From contig CM040125.1 of NCBI GenBank assembly GCA_022559845.1, positions 328,111,829-328,175,828 of the forward strand: 64,000 nt of DNA, written 5' to 3'. The position numbers and the translations under genes were made by a program. This DNA comes from Amorphophallus konjac. Taxonomy: Eukaryota; Streptophyta; Magnoliopsida; Alismatales; Araceae. Below, in pieces: positions 11,944-23,804 of the stretch. Each line of letters opens with the position of its first letter. The stretch's first letter is position 1. The notes under the pieces were generated by a model that was not told where the DNA came from, searched no databases, and saw only the letters and a list, made by a program, of their open reading frames with translations.

Positions 11944-12215
11944 TAGAGAGAGGAAGAGGAAAAGAAAAGAAGAAGAGAAAAAAAAGGGGACATGAGAAGA
12001 ATAAAAGAAGAAGAAAGGACAAAAGAAGAAAGAATAAAAAAGAAATGAAATGAAAGGGGGGTTGTATCGGCAGATAAGAGAAAAGGAGACAAAAAGGAGA
12101 AGAAGAAGGAAGATGGAAGAAAGAAGAAGAAGAAGAAGAATGGAGTGGGGTGATGTATCGACAGCGTAAAAAGATAGAGAAAAAGAAGAAGAAAAGGGAG
12201 AAAAAATAAGGGGCA
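11944..12215. repeat. Purine-rich (GA/AAG) low-complexity tract
   Basis: About 270 bp of almost pure A/G on the plus strand. On the minus strand, the direction of LTR I, it is a CT-rich leader downstream of the TATA box. Open frames here are low-complexity artefacts. Confidence 0.85.
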
Positions 12216-12979
12216 TGGTGTAGATGATTTATCTACCCCGCCCCAACACAAATAATATATGCATATGTCCACTAAGCATGAAGGAAAAGGGGCGATGAAG
12301 ATAAAGGAACTGACCGTGATCACCACCAAGGATTTACAGTAGGAAAAATGTGTTGTAAAGGTTGACATACCTATTGCATACGTTGGAAAAAAGGAAGAAG
12401 AACGCTGCCTAAAGAGGGACCGCTAAGACATGATCACGCAAGCAATGGGGTACGGGGAACGTCGTGAGATCAGACCTCCTCGCCTTCCAGCTGGCTAGAA
12501 GAAGAGGGCCTCACGTTCTCTTGCTCTCTTGTAAATCAAATACAAGACAAAGGAGAAAAACCCATTAGATCTATGCATGAAGAATATGTCCCGGATGTGT
12601 AAAATAGTGTGAGAAATTGAGGGAGAACGCACCAGGGGGAGATTTTTAACTCCTGTAAATGGGTGCAAAACGTAGGTGTGTGTATTGTGAATGCACATGT
12701 GTGAAGAACACGAATTAACACACAGTATATCTGCGGGAATATGCCATGCAATATTGAGAAAAATGCAGCAAAGTACAGAAAACTAGATTCTATGATGATT
12801 TGAGAAAAGAGGAAGGGAATAACTAAGAGAAGAGACAATGAAAAAGAGCCCTTGAGCATGAAAATTTAAGTCAATAATTCCCTCTATAGGTTGGGGTCGA
12901 AGAAATGAGGTGACGATGTGGCATGGCTTCGCCCTGAACCGAAGAAGAGCCCCCTTTTCGCGCACTTCAAACTGGGCAG

Positions 12980-12987
12980 TTTATATA
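12980..12987 (-). promoter_or_regulatory. TATA box, LTR of element I
   Basis: On the minus strand the sequence reads TATATAAA, with a CT-rich leader following downstream. Confidence 0.5.
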
Positions 12988-13204
12988 GAAGTGCAGAAAC
13001 CCTAGGGCTGAAATTTGAGATAAACACCCAATTTTGGGGATTTAGCTGCATAAACCTTGAGATAATAGCAAGGGTAAGAGCCATGGATCGATGGAGCCTG
13101 AGGTGGAGGCTTATATCTCTCGAAAATGGTGCCAAATAGGAGTCCAAAGAGCCCTACGGTGAAGAAATCGAAGTTTGGAATGATCTGGGCTCTGCAATAA
13201 GAAT

Positions 13205-13381
13205 GCGGTCAGTCACGCGACCGCGACCTCATGGACGCGATCATGCACAAACTGCGACTATCCAGGGTCATCAGAGGGTCAAGGAACAGAGCCGTCCGAC
13301 CGACGGATGCCCAGAAAAAACTCCTGAGAAATCAGTCTTGGGGAGACCGCGACCTCATGGTCACGGTCTCCTTAAGACCGT
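13205..13381. repeat. Cluster of GGTC...GACC inverted repeats in U3 of LTR I
   Basis: Three units are visible: GCGGTC-N8-GACCGC at 13205-13224; a 28 bp unit at 13343-13370 with 12 bp arms (11 of 12 paired) around TCAT; and ACGGTC-N7-GACCGT at 13363-13381, overlapping it. They begin about 218 bp upstream of the TATA box on the minus strand. The first and third share the arm-spacer-arm design of the Tekay LTR units. Confidence 0.75.
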
Positions 13382-13682
13382 CACCAGCCCATTTTTATTT
13401 TTTTATTTTTTTATTTTTTTGAAAGTTCACGAAGTCGCGGTCTTCTAGGGGTCAGCACAGGTGTCTTTCGGTCGATCGTTTGGCCACTCTATCTGCACAG
13501 TATGGGCCTGAAAGTGGGGGGATTGAAGTAGAATGTCTCCAAAGCTCAATGGGCTCGAAAAAAGATCAAGAAATGAGCTCGAATTACGCTCAAAGAAGGT
13601 TCCAAAACAATGGATAATTTGGGGCATCACGAGAGATGAATAAGAGAAATAAATCAACTTGTAATCTTAAAATTGGTGTCAA

Positions 13683-13696
13683 CAGATGCCCCTCCT
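13683..13696 (-). promoter_or_regulatory. Polypurine tract of element I
   Basis: On the minus strand it reads CAAGGAGGGGCATC immediately before TGTTGACACC, the usual PPT/LTR junction. I recall the GGGGCATC/TGTTGACACC combination from Tat-type Ty3 elements but cannot confirm it here. Confidence 0.6.
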
Positions 13697-15617
13697 TGAT
13701 GTCTATTTTGTAAGGGAACGAGAGAAAGCGACACGGAGGTGGAGTGGAAAAAAGATGGAGCGAAAGCAAAAGCAAAAGCGACGTGAAATGGAGATGAAGT
13801 GGAGAGAACTGAAAAGCGGGCATCAAGGCAAAAGACACCTGTCACAACCAACAAGCGACAGGGATTCTCCCAAAAACGTCGAACTAACCACAAGGGATGG
13901 CTAACAAAGATGAGACATGTCTAGTGAACTAAACTAACGAAAGGAAAGGAAACGCGACCAACCTCATCAGGGACACAATCCACGATAATGAGGGGATCGG
14001 AAAGAACACAGCTGAAAAGTTGAAAAAGGATAAAGTAAAACTGAGATCAAATCCAGATAGGAATCACGCTGGCCAACCAGACCGAGCGGGAAGATCAGAG
14101 AAGTTGTTCAAACTTGGAGTGGAATGAGGATCTCTTATCTAAGAGAGTTGAAATGCAATTAATCATTGCTAAGGAGAAATCTTGAGAGAATCACGAGGTG
14201 TGAGTGCTCAACAATGACATGATGCATGCTAAGCTACAATAAAGAAATCATCAAAACGAATGTAAAGAAAGATAAAATAGAAAGTACTCAAGGATACTAT
14301 TGCTAGACCGAGCAAGGGGTCAAGTGTCTTCTTGCTACCACGGCGTGTGAGACAGAGTCCATCGTCCCCCACCCGACTCAAACTAGCGGCTTATCCAACG
14401 ATTAATCGTATGCTCCTAGATCATCATCATTTTTGTTAAAGGGGAACATCAAATCCCAGAACGCACGGACAACCAGCCGGTCCTTGAGAGGCTATAATAA
14501 TGTAGATACCATATAGTAATGTGACAATGAGAAGGGATAGAGAGTCATACCTGACTTACCTGCCAAGCGAAATGGCATTTTTTTAATTTTTGATTTTTAG
14601 ATTTCTATGAATTTTCAAATAAGATAACCACAATAATAAATAACAAGTGAACAAAGATGAAAACATAATAAGACAAGAACATGCCAACGAAGATGAACAA
14701 ACATAATGAAAATGAACTAAACATAATATAACGAGGATGAGCAAAACATAACAACATAACAAACACCACACAAACAAATGGCAAGCGTGCGTGGGATCGA
14801 AGAACATGGTGGGGCAAGACAACACCACAACACATTGGGACAGCACACGTGGGACAAAAGACACATGAGACGACAACCACGGGGGATAAAATATAAGGAC
14901 AACACATGGCATGGCGACACAGTGGGATGAAAACATGACAGACACGGAGGGACAAAACAACACGTGTGAGACGACACAGAGGGACAAAGACACATGTGAC
15001 AAGGACACGGTGGGGCAAAATATATGACAAATATGCTCTTCAATCAAAGCCCAAGATCAGATGAAGTAGAACCGCCAGGTTCATAATCATGAGGCAAAGC
15101 CCTCTCTTGGAGACATGATGATGCGAAGCTAAGCATAAGCTGAAAAGGACATGAGCTTCAGAACAGATCAAGGGATAACATTGAAGAAGGGAAACAGATC
15201 AGAAAAGATGAACAGGAGACGGAGGAAATGATGAAGAGCAGGGAAACTCGAACACCTACAACATTCACACTTAACAAACGAATCATACCCGTTCTCAAAA
15301 CAAATGGATGAATAAAGAACAAAAGACTCGTATTTTTGGATTTTTGGCACTTTTTATTTTTTTTATTTTTTTGACATATTTGATTTTTTTTCTTGATTTT
15401 CTTGACAATATCTATTTTTTTAGATTTTGACAATATTTGATTTTTTTAGTATTTTTTATAATATCTGAATTTTTTAAATTTTTACAAAGTAATCTGTAGC
15501 ACCCAAAGACGGGCTCAAACTATTGGCTAGGGATCGTCATCCCCCCCCTCTCATTAAAGACTTCTCTTGAGCAGGGCGTGCATATGAGGGTGGCTTGTCA
15601 CAACCAACCGCCACTAA
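13697..15617 (-). other. Internal, non-coding 3' part of element I
   Basis: About 1.9 kb with no recognisable pol domain. It holds a degenerate repetitive stretch at about 14780-15020 (recurring GGGACAAAA/CACGTG/GACGACAC words) and an AT-rich stretch at about 15340-15480 with repeated TTTGATTTTTTT words. It resumes at 50255 after removal of element E, as the AGAAC target duplication shows. Confidence 0.5.
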
Positions 15618-15923
15618 AGAACTATAACGCCCAAGAATTTTCTAAAATTTTCTAGATTTAATTAAAATTATTAAACATTTAAATGAGCTATTAAACGAAT
15701 TACTATTAATTAAGTCTCATTAAGTAAAGGCCTTCTACTAATAAATAAATTAGGCCCATTTAATTGAACCCAAAGGACCTAAAACACAAGCCCAAAAGAG
15801 TTGGCCCATATTCTAGAAGCCTAATTTCTGGAATTTCAGAATTTAAGTGGATAAATAGGATAAATAAATGGATAATAAGGGGAAGAGTTTGAAACAGTTC
15901 AAACTCGGTGCCCAAGGTAATTG

Positions 15924-17721
15924 GCGGTCTATCGTAAGATCGCATAGGGATTAAAAACGGTCCACTATTAGACCGTTTACCAGAGTCCGATCATGAACAA
16001 CAAGATGGCATGAAAAACTCCATTTTTCCATACCAAATCCCTAAGGATTGATGCAATCTGTCAATTAGAAGACTCTAGAGGGTATCAGGATTGGATTGAA
16101 GACCTAATTATGACTCTAAGTTCGTTCAAATCCATGAAACCTAGCTAAAACCTATAAATAGACCCCAGAACCACCCTACGCGACCCTTACATTTGGCTCG
16201 CGTGAAACTAAGGTAAGAAGGTTTTATTTCAGGTAGGTTCTTTAGAATATTTTATTCACAATACTCAGGTCTAACTCCTCTCAAAATTTCGTTCTAGGAG
16301 ATCAAGTCTACAAGGAGTTAGACGCTTCCAAAGTTGCTGATCCGACACCAATAACCCAGGAATCTGTCCAACGGCCCAGTGAAGATCAGGGGAGTAGAAG
16401 CCCTAAACAAGGTATTTAGAACTAGTAACTTTATAAATTTTTGTTCCCCTTTATGTCTTATATCTACCCTCAAAATTTCACGTCTTTAGGACAAGAGAGT
16501 CAGGAGATACAAGGGTGTGAAGTTGCTGGTTTGGTTCAGGATCAGCAGAGAATAAGGGTTAACTTCCAGTCTTAAATTCAAAGTCTAAAGCCCAAGACAA
16601 AGGTAGGTTGTCTCATGAAAGGCTTAAACTTTATGTCAGGATAAAAGCCCTCTGATTTCAGTTGATTTCATGCACTATACACCGAGAATTTTATGATTTA
16701 TTAGGGACTATGCATCTAGTATACTCCTCATGCACAATTCTTAGCCCTAACTGAAGTTAAAAGGAGAATTTTCTTGTTTATTACACAAACCCACACATAT
16801 TGTTGGCCTATAATCATTCTATCATGCTATAAGAGTTTATACATGTTGATTTCCAGGCATGATATGTCTTAGATTAATATTTTTATTAAGTTTTCTATAA
16901 CACGGGAAGAAACGGTCTTCCTGTAGACCGCCAAAAACCCTAGCGGTCGTGCGATAGACCGTTTGGCCCAGTAAAACGATCATCCACTAGACCGTTTGAG
17001 TTTTTGATTTATGTATTTAAGTTAACCCGAAACTTAATGCAGAATGGCCCTAATTAATGTATGATAAGCCTAGTTAAGTAGGTTTTATTCCTGTTTCAAG
17101 TGTTATTTTATACCTAGTTATATTAATTATTCTAGAAGATTTCATGATTCTTTATGTACTTGAGATTAGTTTTAACCTATGTTATTTTTATGGCCAAACT
17201 TATACTCTTGTATTTAGAGGCTTGTTTTCATAAAATTATGGACTTATTTGATTACTATTTTATCACGATTCTTTCTCTTCTACAGTCATTTTCTTAAGTA
17301 CATGGTACATATCCCGGTGTGTTGTCATTAGTTACACCTTGGCACATTAAGTACACAATCTTGGACTTGATAACCTCTCCATTAGATATTCCTTCCAACG
17401 GGCTAGAAAATCTTGTTTCAAGGCCTCCATAAGACTCCGCGAGCCTGGGATTCCCACTCGGACGCTGAGCTGGTTGTACTGTTAAAACCCATTGTCTAGA
17501 AAAGCACTTACCGGTGTTTTGTGTATTCTGAACCTTAGCGGCCCTCTGTACGACCGTCTGATTTTCGTAAGCGGCCCTTCACTAGACCGCTAAGGGATAC
17601 TAAACGGCCATCCGCTAGACTGCTAAAGCTCCAGATGGTTTCACTGCATCGATGTCTTTATTCTATGAAACGGTCCATCAATAGACCGCCAGGCATGCTA
17701 AACGGTTCAGTAATAGACCGC
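15924..17721 (+). repeat. Ten 20 bp inverted-repeat units, RCGGTC-N8-GACCGY, 5' LTR of E
   Basis: Units lie at 15924-15943, 15957-15976, 16912-16931, 16943-16962, 16976-16995, 17538-17557, 17571-17590, 17604-17623, 17670-17689 and 17702-17721. Each is 20 bp: a 6 bp arm close to ACGGTC or GCGGTC, an 8 bp spacer often ending TA, and a 6 bp arm close to GACCGT or GACCGC. Several arms carry one transition. The first two are 177-229 bp upstream of the TATA box. Confidence 0.9.
16153..16160 (+). promoter_or_regulatory. TATA box, 5' LTR of E
   Basis: CCTATAAATAGACC, conserved at 47538-47545 in the 3' LTR. Confidence 0.7.
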
Positions 17722-18887
17722 TTAGTTTCTGATTTAGTCTAACCCGAGGTTTGACCTTTGGGGTTGATTTTCTTGAGTTCCTAGATGATCTTAGGATTAT
17801 CTAGAGTCTCAGCCTATGTTAAGTAAATCAATACTAAATGTATGGAACGTAATGAAATTACCGTTATGCTGTCGAATTTCTTCCGTAGCATGATGTCCAT
17901 TTAAGTCATCCTTGAAATCTCTTGTTCTTAATTGAAGCATTCTTACCTTGGTTACCTTATCATGGGATTATTGTTGAACTTGTACATTATTGGCCACATT
18001 ATTGTTATAATCGTGGAAGTAGCTTAATTTATACTTGAAGATGCAGTTCGAGCACAGATTGTGTTCAAGGGCTCTATGCTAGTCCCCTCAGCTGATTGTC
18101 GGAAATATACTGTAAACCATGGGATATGATGCTACTGGCGTCACATTACGTTGGGAGTACTTTCTGTATAAATAAGTGAAAATCCATGGGACACGAGTAA
18201 AGATCCACATAAATTCACGAAGTACTTGTTATTAAGCGAAAAGTACTTTCTTGCTTGTTACATGACTTTCTAGTGCATAACCTTCATGGTTATGAAAAGT
18301 AAATTCTTGTTACATTCTTGTGCATGGAAAGGCCAAATTTACATTCTTGATATATACTTGATCGATCATATTCTCGTATCTTGTTCTGATCATATCTTGT
18401 TTCTTTGGTTTTATTCACATGTTTCATCGTATTTGCATGATTTATCTTATTCTCTAGAGCTAAAATGATAATTACTTAATTTACCTTCATGTTGATACGA
18501 AGATACCTACTGGGCAAGTGTGCTCATTACCTACTTTCTCAATGTTTCAGGAAGTATAAGTGAATCGGATTCAGATTATACAAGTAACGGGTCCGAGAGT
18601 GATTAAATGACATATGGACGAGAGAAGCCTTTGTTATCAAGTGTCTAGTCGAGTCATGATGTAATCTTTGTTTTATTGAGTCTAGTAAAGAGAGTCAAAG
18701 ATCTTATATACTTTGATATTATTATTGTTATGGAATAAAGTGAAGTTTGGAAAGTTTACTTGTGCAATTACTTTTATGTGATTGTCTTGCGCTCTGATTA
18801 TATTGCTTGTTCGAGGCGTACTAGCTAGTCGACTGTTCATGTTCTCGATTGTTTCCGCTGCATAATCTCAGGGTGTGACAGTTAGAG

Positions 18888-18899
18888 TGGTATCAGATC
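18888..18899 (+). promoter_or_regulatory. Primer-binding site of E (initiator-Met tRNA type)
   Basis: TGGTATCAGATC lies 7 bp inside the LTR end and matches the TGGTATCAGAGC complement of plant initiator-Met tRNA in its first 10 bases. Confidence 0.8.
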
Positions 18900-19116
18900 C
18901 TAGGACTAGGAGTCCTAGGGAAGAAGTCATATCATAGGCTAAGTCCAAGGTTTAAGGACCCACACCTATGAAACTAGGAAAGAAACTCCCCACCTATGAG
19001 AGGAATTGGGTAGAACCTGGGATGAGATAGTAATTAGAATTATTTCTAAGATTAACCTCACTCATTCCATTAGAATTAACAAATTCATTACTCTTCTCAG
19101 GTACCTCATTCTTACG

Positions 19117-19633
19117 ATGGCTCATCGTGTTGACTGGAACAGTATGCAGCAGACCGTTGCAGGTCTCACCCAAGCATTATAGAATATGGCCCAAGCTGGC
19201 GCAGGGGCAAGAGCTAGAGACCTACATCGCAATTTTCGGAGCTTAAATCCTCCGTAGTTCTCTAGATCCTCTAATCCCGATGAGGCCGAGAACTGGATCG
19301 ATGAAATGAACCGTATATTCGAGGTCATGCAATGTGCTGACCAAGAAAAGGTCCGTCTTGCCACGTTCCAACTCAATAAAGATGCCCGTACATGGTGAAA
19401 GTCAATACCTGCACCACCTCAAGATGCACCACATACTTGGGAAGGATTCCTTACACTCTTCCGAGCAAAGTACTTCTCCGAACATGTTAAGGAGAGGAAA
19501 GCTATGGAATTTACTACGTTACGTCAACGCATGATGACAGTAGCAGAGTATGAACTCCAATTTTCTAGGCTAGGCGCCTTATGCTCCTCATCTGGTTAGT
19601 ACCAACTTATTAAAAGCTAACCGATTTATGGAT
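19117..19633 (+). pseudogene. gag N-terminal part of element E
   Basis: ATG at 19117 opens a Ty3 Retrotrans_gag domain with the features NPDEAENWIDEMNRIF, then WEGFLTLFRAKYF and a TVAEYELQFSRL motif near the end. It is broken by TAG and TGA stops (for example in ARTW, where a TGG-adjacent codon became TGA) and by a 1 bp frameshift near 19590. The frame is interrupted at 19633 by element C and continues after it. The protein would form the virus-like particle. Confidence 0.88.
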
Positions 19634-21257
19634 TGTTGAGTCCCAAATGGTGGCAATCAAGAGGGGAGGGGTGAATTGATTGGCCAATTAAAATTCTTTC
19701 CGAGTAAAACAATGATAAGTAAACATACAAGCACTAGGCCTCACTCGATCATGATCTCATTTGTGAATGCATGTATATAAGAGTAGGTGTTTGATTAAGG
19801 ACTTGGTGTATGCTCAACTCACCGTGAAGCCCACTCGACAATTAATCTGGAAAAAACAAACCATAAGTAACACACTTAGTTTTTAGGTGGTTCGGGTACA
19901 CTGCCGTGTCCCCTACGTCCACCCCTCACACGTGAGGATTAAGACTTCACTATGAAGTGAGCCACACATACACGCTGTGTAGAACAGCAAACACCCACAC
20001 ACACGGCACCCGATTTGGGCTGCCAAACATACACACACACACACACGTTCATGTTTCCAAACACGAACACCACACACAAGAATCTGATTTAAGATTTACA
20101 ACAGATGCACAAGCTTAAGCAAAGGATTCAGAAAATAGAGAGTGAAGAAATATTTATCGTGAAGAAAATAGAGATTGAAGCTCCCCCTTTCGCTTCTCCG
20201 GATGTAGTTCAACACATCTGCAAGTGGAAGAACGATATTGGAGGAAGTATGAAGCAGTGCCGCACAAACAAAGGTTGCAGCTTGATATCCGACGCAGCTT
20301 TTAGTTGTAGATGGTCTTGAGGCATGATTCAAGCTTCTTCCCTTCGATTTCAGGTTCAGAACAAGGTGGAAGTGGAGCTTGGAGCTGCTGCTACGACCCT
20401 GCACTCACAAGGGTTAGAAAAATAACACTAAATTAGATGCCTCGCTCCCTTAGGATTTCATACCCCAATAAGATGTATATAAAGAGTTTGGAATGTTCAA
20501 AGACACTCTAGAGACCAGATCCACAAATCCTGGAATGTTTTAGGGATGTTAGGTTCGATTGGTATGACTTTTGGTGCATGTGCACGCAAGTCAAATAAAA
20601 TGGCATAGGACCGTATCTGAAAGGGTCGACCCTTGGGGTCGACCCTCGGGGCTGCTCCGTGCGGGGAAAGAAATAAACCTACCAGGGGTCGACCCTTGGG
20701 GTCGACCCTTTTAGTTGAGAGAAAGGGATCTGGCGGTTTATTAATCCCAACTACCAGGGGTCGACCCTTGCGTCTGGGGGTCGACCCAAGGGGTCGACCC
20801 TTTCAGCTAGAGTTCAAAAGCCCATTAGTTTTGCACTCGGGGACCTAGAGGTCGACCTAATGGGTCAACCCTTGTTCCAGAACATACAAATGGTAAATTA
20901 AGAAGCCCACTAAGTTCAAGAACAAGAGATCAATATAATGAACTTCAAACCACAAAATCAAGGGCCAATGAGTTGAAGTGGATCTCACCGACCGTCCTCG
21001 AGTTCCTTAAGCACTTAGGCACGATCCTTGCCCTGTAAAGACATACATTCTGAATTAGATTTAGCATTGCAATTTAAGTTCAAACACCTTACCAGACGAA
21101 GTTACTCTTGTACCTCCAAAAGCTCCAAGTCTACATCAAGGATGTGCATTTACAAAGCTTTTAATGTTAGAACAACTCAATTTCAATTCACACAAATATA
21201 TAGTGTTTGGTCATCATCAAAATCTATTTAGTATACCCACAAGGAGGGGGTTCAACA
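19634..21257 (-). repeat. 3' LTR of element C
   Basis: On the minus strand it starts TGTTGAACCC and ends GGGACTCAACA. It holds a short CA microsatellite (about 20030-20046), a cluster of GGGTCGACCC palindromes (20623-20871), and a candidate TATA (minus TTTATATAC, 20475-20483) about 140 bp downstream of the palindromes. Confidence 0.95.
20623..20871. repeat. GGGTCGACCC palindrome cluster in LTR of C
   Basis: Seven perfect GGGTCGACCC copies and two degenerate ones lie in 250 bp, often paired as GGGTCGACCCTTGGGGTC. The right LTR has a comparable cluster at 29783-30116 with several mutated copies. Three more copies occur inside C at about 23255-23335. Confidence 0.9.
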
Positions 21258-21272
21258 ATCTCCCCCTTTTTT
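21258..21272 (-). promoter_or_regulatory. Polypurine tract of element C
   Basis: On the minus strand it reads AAAAAGGGGGAGAT directly before the LTR start TGTTGAACCC, nearly identical to the tract of element A. Confidence 0.85.
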
Positions 21273-21762
21273 ATGATGATAAAATACTATATGCCTTGCA
21301 TAAACATATGACTTCAAAAAGGATGTAGCATTTATGGAATTCAGCCATCAACCTCCATATCAAGAATAAAACATTCATACTTCACATGAATCATTCAAGA
21401 AACTTCATTGCATGAACCATACCGATCCAAACATATAAGATTGACCATAAAAAAAAAAGATTTCTGCCGACAACTTAATTTAAAGGTGAACAAGGTCTGA
21501 GTTCAAAGGCAACTGACAATATGCAATGCATGAGACGCAACTGAGATGCAACACAACTTAAATGCAAAACTACTAATGGACAGAAAGTATGATAAAGGCA
21601 CACATGCATGCAAGCATACAACACACGATATCATATAAGTAGCCGAAGAGCCGAGGCATGAGGCACACAAATATGCCTAAAAGTTCTCCCCCTTTGGCAT
21701 CATCAAAAAGGAGGGGGTGAATAAGGATAAGTAGGGTGCCAAGATGCAGGAGCATAACCGCT

Positions 21763-22895
21763 TCAATCATCAGCCGGAGTGGATGGACGTGATGGACGCC
21801 GAATATAATCCATAATGTCCTATAACATGTGGGTTTGACCGGCCAAGGTGTTAGTGAAAGACTGAGTGTACTCATCGTGAGAAAGCTTCAGATCATGAAG
21901 GTCCTTTGTTATAGCATCAAAAGTCTCCCCATACGTGTCTAACCGATCATCAATAGAATCTAAGCGATCCATGAGCAACTGAACAACCTCGGAGGGCATC
22001 TCTGCAGTAGGAGCATGGGGTTGTTCCTCAGCAGTCGGCTCTCCATCATCCTCGTCTTCCTCATCAGAACTGTCGGCTGGAATGGCACTTTTCAGTTGGC
22101 GAACAAGCTCACCATTTCTGAGTTCATAGCCCATGTTGTGACAAATGGAGTGCATTGTAAAAATATCAGCCTCTCGAATAGTTTGGGAGGATTCCTTGGA
22201 CAGATCCAGCTCCTTGGTTAAGTTCTGTTCTTGTGCTTCACGCTTGAACACATGTGTTCCAAAATAAGTGCGAGAAAATAGATTGGGATACCACCCAAAA
22301 AATAATAGAATAGGAACATATGAATTTCAGCGACTTTGTCATGTCCTCCCCCTCGCGGCAGTAGGATGGTTGTAATCATCCGATGCAATATGTGTTGTAG
22401 GGGAGGAAAATGATTAGCATTTAATCCAGCAAGTGACTTATCACGCTTATCTTCGGATGTCATGAATTGATAGACTGTTTCATCTGGAACCAAAATATCG
22501 CCAAAAGCATACCCCTCATTTTATAAACTAAATGTAGCACTTAGAAGCTCCGGTGAGAGGATAACTTGAATCCCATTCACTTTTGTAATTGGTGTGTCAC
22601 CTGTCATAGACAAATTACTATAAAATTGATGCACCAGATTGGGATAAATGCGGCGATGTGCAGACATGAACAAATCCAGATTGGGTTGACTGCAAAGAAT
22701 ATCAACAAGGCTTGGCATATAGCGGCTTAGATTATCGAAATCGACCGCCCGGGGACGGAGAACTTTCCAATCCAAGACCTTGCTGGCCGATGAGCGGCCT
22801 CTAAGTGCTTCAGCTTGAGCGGCCTGTTTAGAACGAGCTTCACTAGTAGAGCTCGATGCAACTCCTCTGTGAGAGGGGCGTCTCCTTGGGGCCAT
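21763..22895 (-). pseudogene. ORF3 of element C: plant-transposon-protein-like, broken
   Basis: An extra sense ORF lies between pol and the 3' LTR. The minus strand starts MAPRRRPSHRG at 22895 and reads a Ser/Arg-rich N-terminus, then a globular segment with YPNLVHQFYSNL, VNGIQVILSPE, FPPLQHILHRMITTILLPRGGGHD and FLFYYFLGG. From memory this pattern resembles the 'putative plant transposon protein' domain found in plant repeat ORFs. A C-terminal acidic, coiled-coil-like part follows (about 22250-21765). It is broken by an in-frame TAA near 22520, a frameshift near 22235 and a late TAG. The position matches the env-like ORF of some Sireviruses, but no signal peptide or clear membrane anchor is evident. 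Confidence 0.6.
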
Positions 22896-23804
22896 CCATA
22901 TTGAACACAAATCGAAAGAATCACTTGATGGGGTATAGAACGAGTTGGTTCAACTTGGAAGACTAAAACATGGATTAGAGATCCTCCACACTCACAAGAG
23001 TTTACCTCAGATGGATTGAAGAGCAAAGAACGACCCTTGGAGCAACAAGAAGACGATGCGCGCAGGTGGCACCGGAGGAACCGCGGCTAGGGCTTGAGAA
23101 ATGTTAAGCCAAGAATGGATTTTTAGGGCTTGCAAGGGGCGGTGGCGAAGCTTAGAGGGGGGCTTTGGGGGTTTTAGGAAATAGGAGGGGGGAAACATAG
23201 AGTTTCCACCCTTTTTAGGGCGGTTCGGACGCGGCGGATGCCGCCCGATCGTAACGGGTCGACCCAATGGGTCGACCCCTTTCACCCCGACCCAAGATAG
23301 GATCCAATAGCACGAGGGTCATCCCTTCTATGTGGGTCGACCCTTCCTCTGATTTTCTTCACAAAATTGTTTTAAGTGTAAGGGAAGGTCAACAATGATG
23401 TGGCTCTAATCCCCAATGATACTATCATGTTGGAATCAAGAAATTGGAATTGTTTTATGGGTTAACGCATTGGGGAACTTGTTTCAAGAAGATCTAGGAT
23501 CATAGTAGACATTCATTATCTAACGTCTCCGAATTTCAGATTTTGAACAGTTTGTGCTCCTTTGTTGGCATGAAAATATATCCAAGGTGATTTCGGCCAT
23601 AGAAATAGCAATAAACATGTGTGTATACAATATACAAAGAAGAAATGCAGAAACACATCCACAAGATTGTTCACACAATTTGGTTTTTCTTTTGTTTTTC
23701 ACACAACATAATGCACATGTATGACAAAGGAAAATTTCAATTATGCATTACACTAATGCAAATGCAAGTTATGCAGCGACCTATACACACATTAATGCAT
23801 ATGA
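22896..23804 (-). other. Spacer between pol and ORF3 of element C
   Basis: About 900 bp on the minus strand. The half next to ORF3 (22896-23345) looks like a plant 5' leader: pyrimidine- and GC-rich, with GGGTCGACCC palindromes near 23255-23335. The part nearer pol (23346-23804) is AT-rich and shows nothing recognisable. Confidence 0.45.

Larger units (their letters stand above)
11825..13682 (-). repeat. 3' LTR of minus-strand Ty3-type element I
   Basis: On the minus strand it starts TGTTGACACC after a GGAGGGGCATC polypurine tract and ends GGTGTCACA, so the ends are inverted copies. Length is about 1.86 kb. On the minus strand a TATATAAA lies at 12980-12987, with inverted-repeat motifs upstream at 13205-13381 and a pyrimidine-rich leader downstream (purines on plus, 11944-12215). 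No second copy is in the window, so the left boundary is the less certain one. Confidence 0.6.
15623..18880 (+). repeat. 5' LTR of element E
   Basis: It starts TATAACGCCC (TGTAACGCCC in the 3' copy) and ends GGGTGTGACA. A TATA box TATAAATA lies at 16153-16160. Ten 20 bp inverted-repeat units occur: two in U3 and eight downstream of the TATA box, so those would be transcribed. The primer site follows at 18888. Confidence 0.95.

Noticed and set aside
11911..12368. Ser/Phe/Leu-rich open frames on the minus strand
   Set aside because: They translate a low-complexity purine/pyrimidine tract that fits an LTR leader.
14583..15047. Cys/Val/Ser-rich membrane-like ORF of about 150 codons
   Set aside because: Overlapping open frames in all three minus-strand phases over degenerate repeats; no conserved domain or start context.
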